DNA of 15,653 nucleotides from RGIG1918 sp045536045 (GTDB lineage: Bacteria; Cyanobacteriota; Vampirovibrionia; Gastranaerophilales; Gastranaerophilaceae), in NCBI GenBank assembly GCA_045536045.1, contig JAZSMU010000083.1, forward strand, positions 1 through 15,653, read 5' to 3'. Position 1 is the stretch's first letter. Every line of letters starts with the position of its first letter. Position numbers and translations under genes: made by a program. The notes under the pieces were generated by a model. It was not told the DNA's origin. It searched no databases and saw only the letters and a program-made list of their open reading frames with translations. Below are positions 14,046 to 15,653 of this stretch, piece by piece.

Positions 14046-15653
14046 TTAGCAAAGAGCAGCTTTTGCTTCTTCAATGCGAACTTTAATACGTCCGTCAACT
14101 GCAATTCCTTCGCCAGTTTTTTCAGAAATTAACAATGGGTTAATGTCTAATTCATCAACAAATGGATAATCTTGAACTAATTGAGATAATCTTAATAATG
14201 TTTCTTCAATTTGTTCAATATTTGCTGGTTTTGTTCCTCTAGCACCTTGAAGTAGTTTGTATGCTTTAACAGATTTAACCATTTCTGATGCATCAACGTC
14301 AGTTAGAGGGGCAATTCTGAATGTTACATCTTTCATAACTTCAATAAATACACCACCTAAACCAAACATCATCATTGGTCCATATTGTGGGTCTGTTGCA
14401 ATACCACAAACCATTTCTCTGTTGCCTTTAACCATTTCTTGAATGATAACACCTTCAAGTCCATCAATTAAGCCTTTTTCAGTTAATTTAGCAATCAAGT
14501 CTTGGTATTCAGCTCTTAATTGTTCTTCAGATTGGATATTAACTCTAACACTACCAACGTCAGTTTTGTGAGAAGTTGTTTTAGAAGTCATTTTCATAAC
14601 AACTGGGTAACCAATTTCGTTTCCAAGTTTTGCAACTTCTTCTTCGTTAGTAGCTAAGCCATATTTACAAGCTCTGATTCCGTATGCTTCAAGAACATCA
14701 ATTGATTCAAGAGTTGTAAGTTGAGCTCTACCTTCAGCTAAAGCACCTTTCATAATTTCTTCAACTTTAGCTTTGTTAACATCATATTTTTTAACTTCGC
14801 CAACTGGACGTTCTTGCCAAATTCTTTGTTGGTTAAGTCTGTTAAAGCCTTCAGCAGCTTCTTCAGCATACATAAAGAATGGCATATTAACTTCCATTTC
14901 AGCAATTTTTTTGAAGAAATCAGATGTAGTCATAAATACGCCAACAACTGGTTTTTGTGGGTATTCTTTCTTAATTTCCATAACAGCTTTCGCAACATCA
15001 ATGTCTTTTAAGCCCATAAATGGAAGATAGATAACCATAATCATATCAACATTTTCGTCAGCAATAACTGTTTTTAAAGTTTCTTTGTAGTGTTCAATTG
15101 GAGCTGACGCAATCATATCAACTGGGTTTTTAACGCTTGCAGCCGCTGGTAAGAAACTTCTTAGTTTTTCTTTTGTAGAATCTGTGATAGGAGCCATTTG
15201 CATACCATATTCACAAATTGCGTCTGTAGCCATAATTCCAGGACCACCTGAGTTTGTGATAATAGCAACTCTATCGCCTTTTGGAATTGGGCAGTTAGCA
15301 AAAACTTTTGCTGTTGAGAATAAGTTTTTCAAAGAATATTCTCTAATTACACCAGATTGAGCTAAAAGAGCATTTGCAGCTTTATCAGCACCAGCTAGAG
15401 AACCAGTGTGAGAAGAAGCAGCAGAAGCACCAGCAGCGCTACGTCCAGCTTTTAGAGCTAAAATTGGTTTTTTCTTAGAAATTCTAGTTGCCAATTCTCT
15501 AAAGTTTGATGGGTTTGCAATAGATTCCATATAAAGAAGAATTTGTTTAACATCTTCTTCGTTTTCCCAATATTCAAGAGCAGATTCAGCATTAAAATCA
15601 GCTTGGTTACCAATTGAAATAAATTGAGCAAAACCTAAGTTTAAGTCTTTTAA
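14046..15653 (-). CDS. Acetate/acyl-CoA ligase (ADP-forming), 5' end beyond window
   Basis: This enzyme converts acyl-CoA + ADP + Pi to the acid + CoA + ATP, a route to substrate-level ATP in fermenters. The reading frame stays open from the ATG at 15528-15530 for 41 more codons to the window edge. Those residues ('SIGNQADFN...LEYWENEEDVKQILLY') are conserved family sequence, so the gene is cut by the edge and the ATG is internal. Visible are 535 residues of an expected ~700. The N-terminal CoA-binding Rossmann part is mostly missing. The succinyl-CoA-ligase-like domain holds 'SHTGSLAG' with the likely phosphorylated His at visible residue 82. The ATP-grasp domain holds 'SHKTDVGSV' with a second His at 362, then 'GVIIQEMVKGNREMVCGIATDP'. 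This is the fused alpha-beta arrangement. Substrate preference is not readable. A terminator follows at 14003-14028. Confidence 0.9.
   Translation of the reverse strand, partial: LKDLNLGFAQFISIGNQADFNAESALEYWENEEDVKQILLYMESIANPSNFRELATRISKKKPILALKAGRSAAGASAASSHTGSLAGADKAANALLAQSGVIREYSLKNLFSTAKVFANCPIPKGDRVAIITNSGGPGIMATDAICEYGMQMAPITDSTKEKLRSFLPAAASVKNPVDMIASAPIEHYKETLKTVIADENVDMIMVIYLPFMGLKDIDVAKAVMEIKKEYPQKPVVGVFMTTSDFFKKIAEMEVNMPFFMYAEEAAEGFNRLNQQRIWQERPVGEVKKYDVNKAKVEEIMKGALAEGRAQLTTLESIDVLEAYGIRACKYGLATNEEEVAKLGNEIGYPVVMKMTSKTTSHKTDVGSVRVNIQSEEQLRAEYQDLIAKLTEKGLIDGLEGVIIQEMVKGNREMVCGIATDPQYGPMMMFGLGGVFIEVMKDVTFRIAPLTDVDASEMVKSVKAYKLLQGARGTKPANIEQIEETLLRLSQLVQDYPFVDELDINPLLISEKTGEGIAVDGRIKVRIEEAKAALC

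Noticed and set aside
15528..15530. ATG as the true start of the acyl-CoA synthetase
   Set aside because: The frame stays open upstream to the edge and encodes conserved family residues, so this Met is internal and the gene is cut by the window.
1..15653. CRISPR array, insertion sequence, prophage, tRNA or toxin-antitoxin pair
   Set aside because: No regularly spaced repeats, transposase or integrase motifs, tRNA cloverleaf sequence or small gene pair of that type was seen on either strand.

Overview
The window is a compact, low-GC, gene-dense stretch of bacterial chromosome with 14 protein genes, no RNA genes and no intergenic gap above about 100 bases. It uses the standard code; TAA, TAG and TGA all serve as stops. 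The encoded envelope points to a two-membrane cell: a lipoprotein chaperone/isomerase, a heptose-1-phosphate adenylyltransferase for ADP-heptose, an MCE (MlaD-type) lipid-transport subunit and a TonB-like C-terminal domain. An ADP-forming acyl-CoA synthetase suggests fermentative acetate formation. Together with a possible DUF1822-like N-domain (a family I associate with cyanobacteria), this fits a gut non-photosynthetic cyanobacterial relative (Gastranaerophilales/Melainabacteria). That placement is an inference, not a demonstration.

Layout. (1) 79-492 (+): a small secreted coiled-coil protein. (2) 489-3701 (-): two related polytopic membrane proteins followed by a membrane-anchored protein with an HxxxCxxC zinc-finger motif and a TonB-like C-terminus. 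A consensus promoter (TTGACA-N18-TATAAT) at 3728-3757 drives them. (3) 3751-5931 (+): PHP-domain phosphoesterase, HIT hydrolase, corrinoid adenosyltransferase and MCE protein. (4) 5928-13962 (-): a run of six genes with gaps of 43 nt or less, in transcription order acyltransferase, ROK sugar kinase, trpB, mfd, parvulin-type lipoprotein and rfaE2. It starts from a near-consensus promoter whose predicted start site falls on the ATG. (5) 14046-15653 (-): the C-terminal part of an ADP-forming acyl-CoA synthetase that runs off the right edge, followed by an intrinsic terminator.

The genes are mostly housekeeping: envelope lipid and heptose supply, periplasmic folding, transcription-coupled repair, the last step of tryptophan synthesis, B12 activation and fermentation. 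I found no CRISPR array, mobile element, phage or defence system. The least familiar items are the zinc-finger/TonB-like protein, the small secreted coiled-coil protein and the paired membrane proteins. Expression signals are notable: two promoters sit so close to start codons that leaderless mRNAs are predicted, three genes use TTG starts, and both convergent gene pairs overlap at their stop codons.
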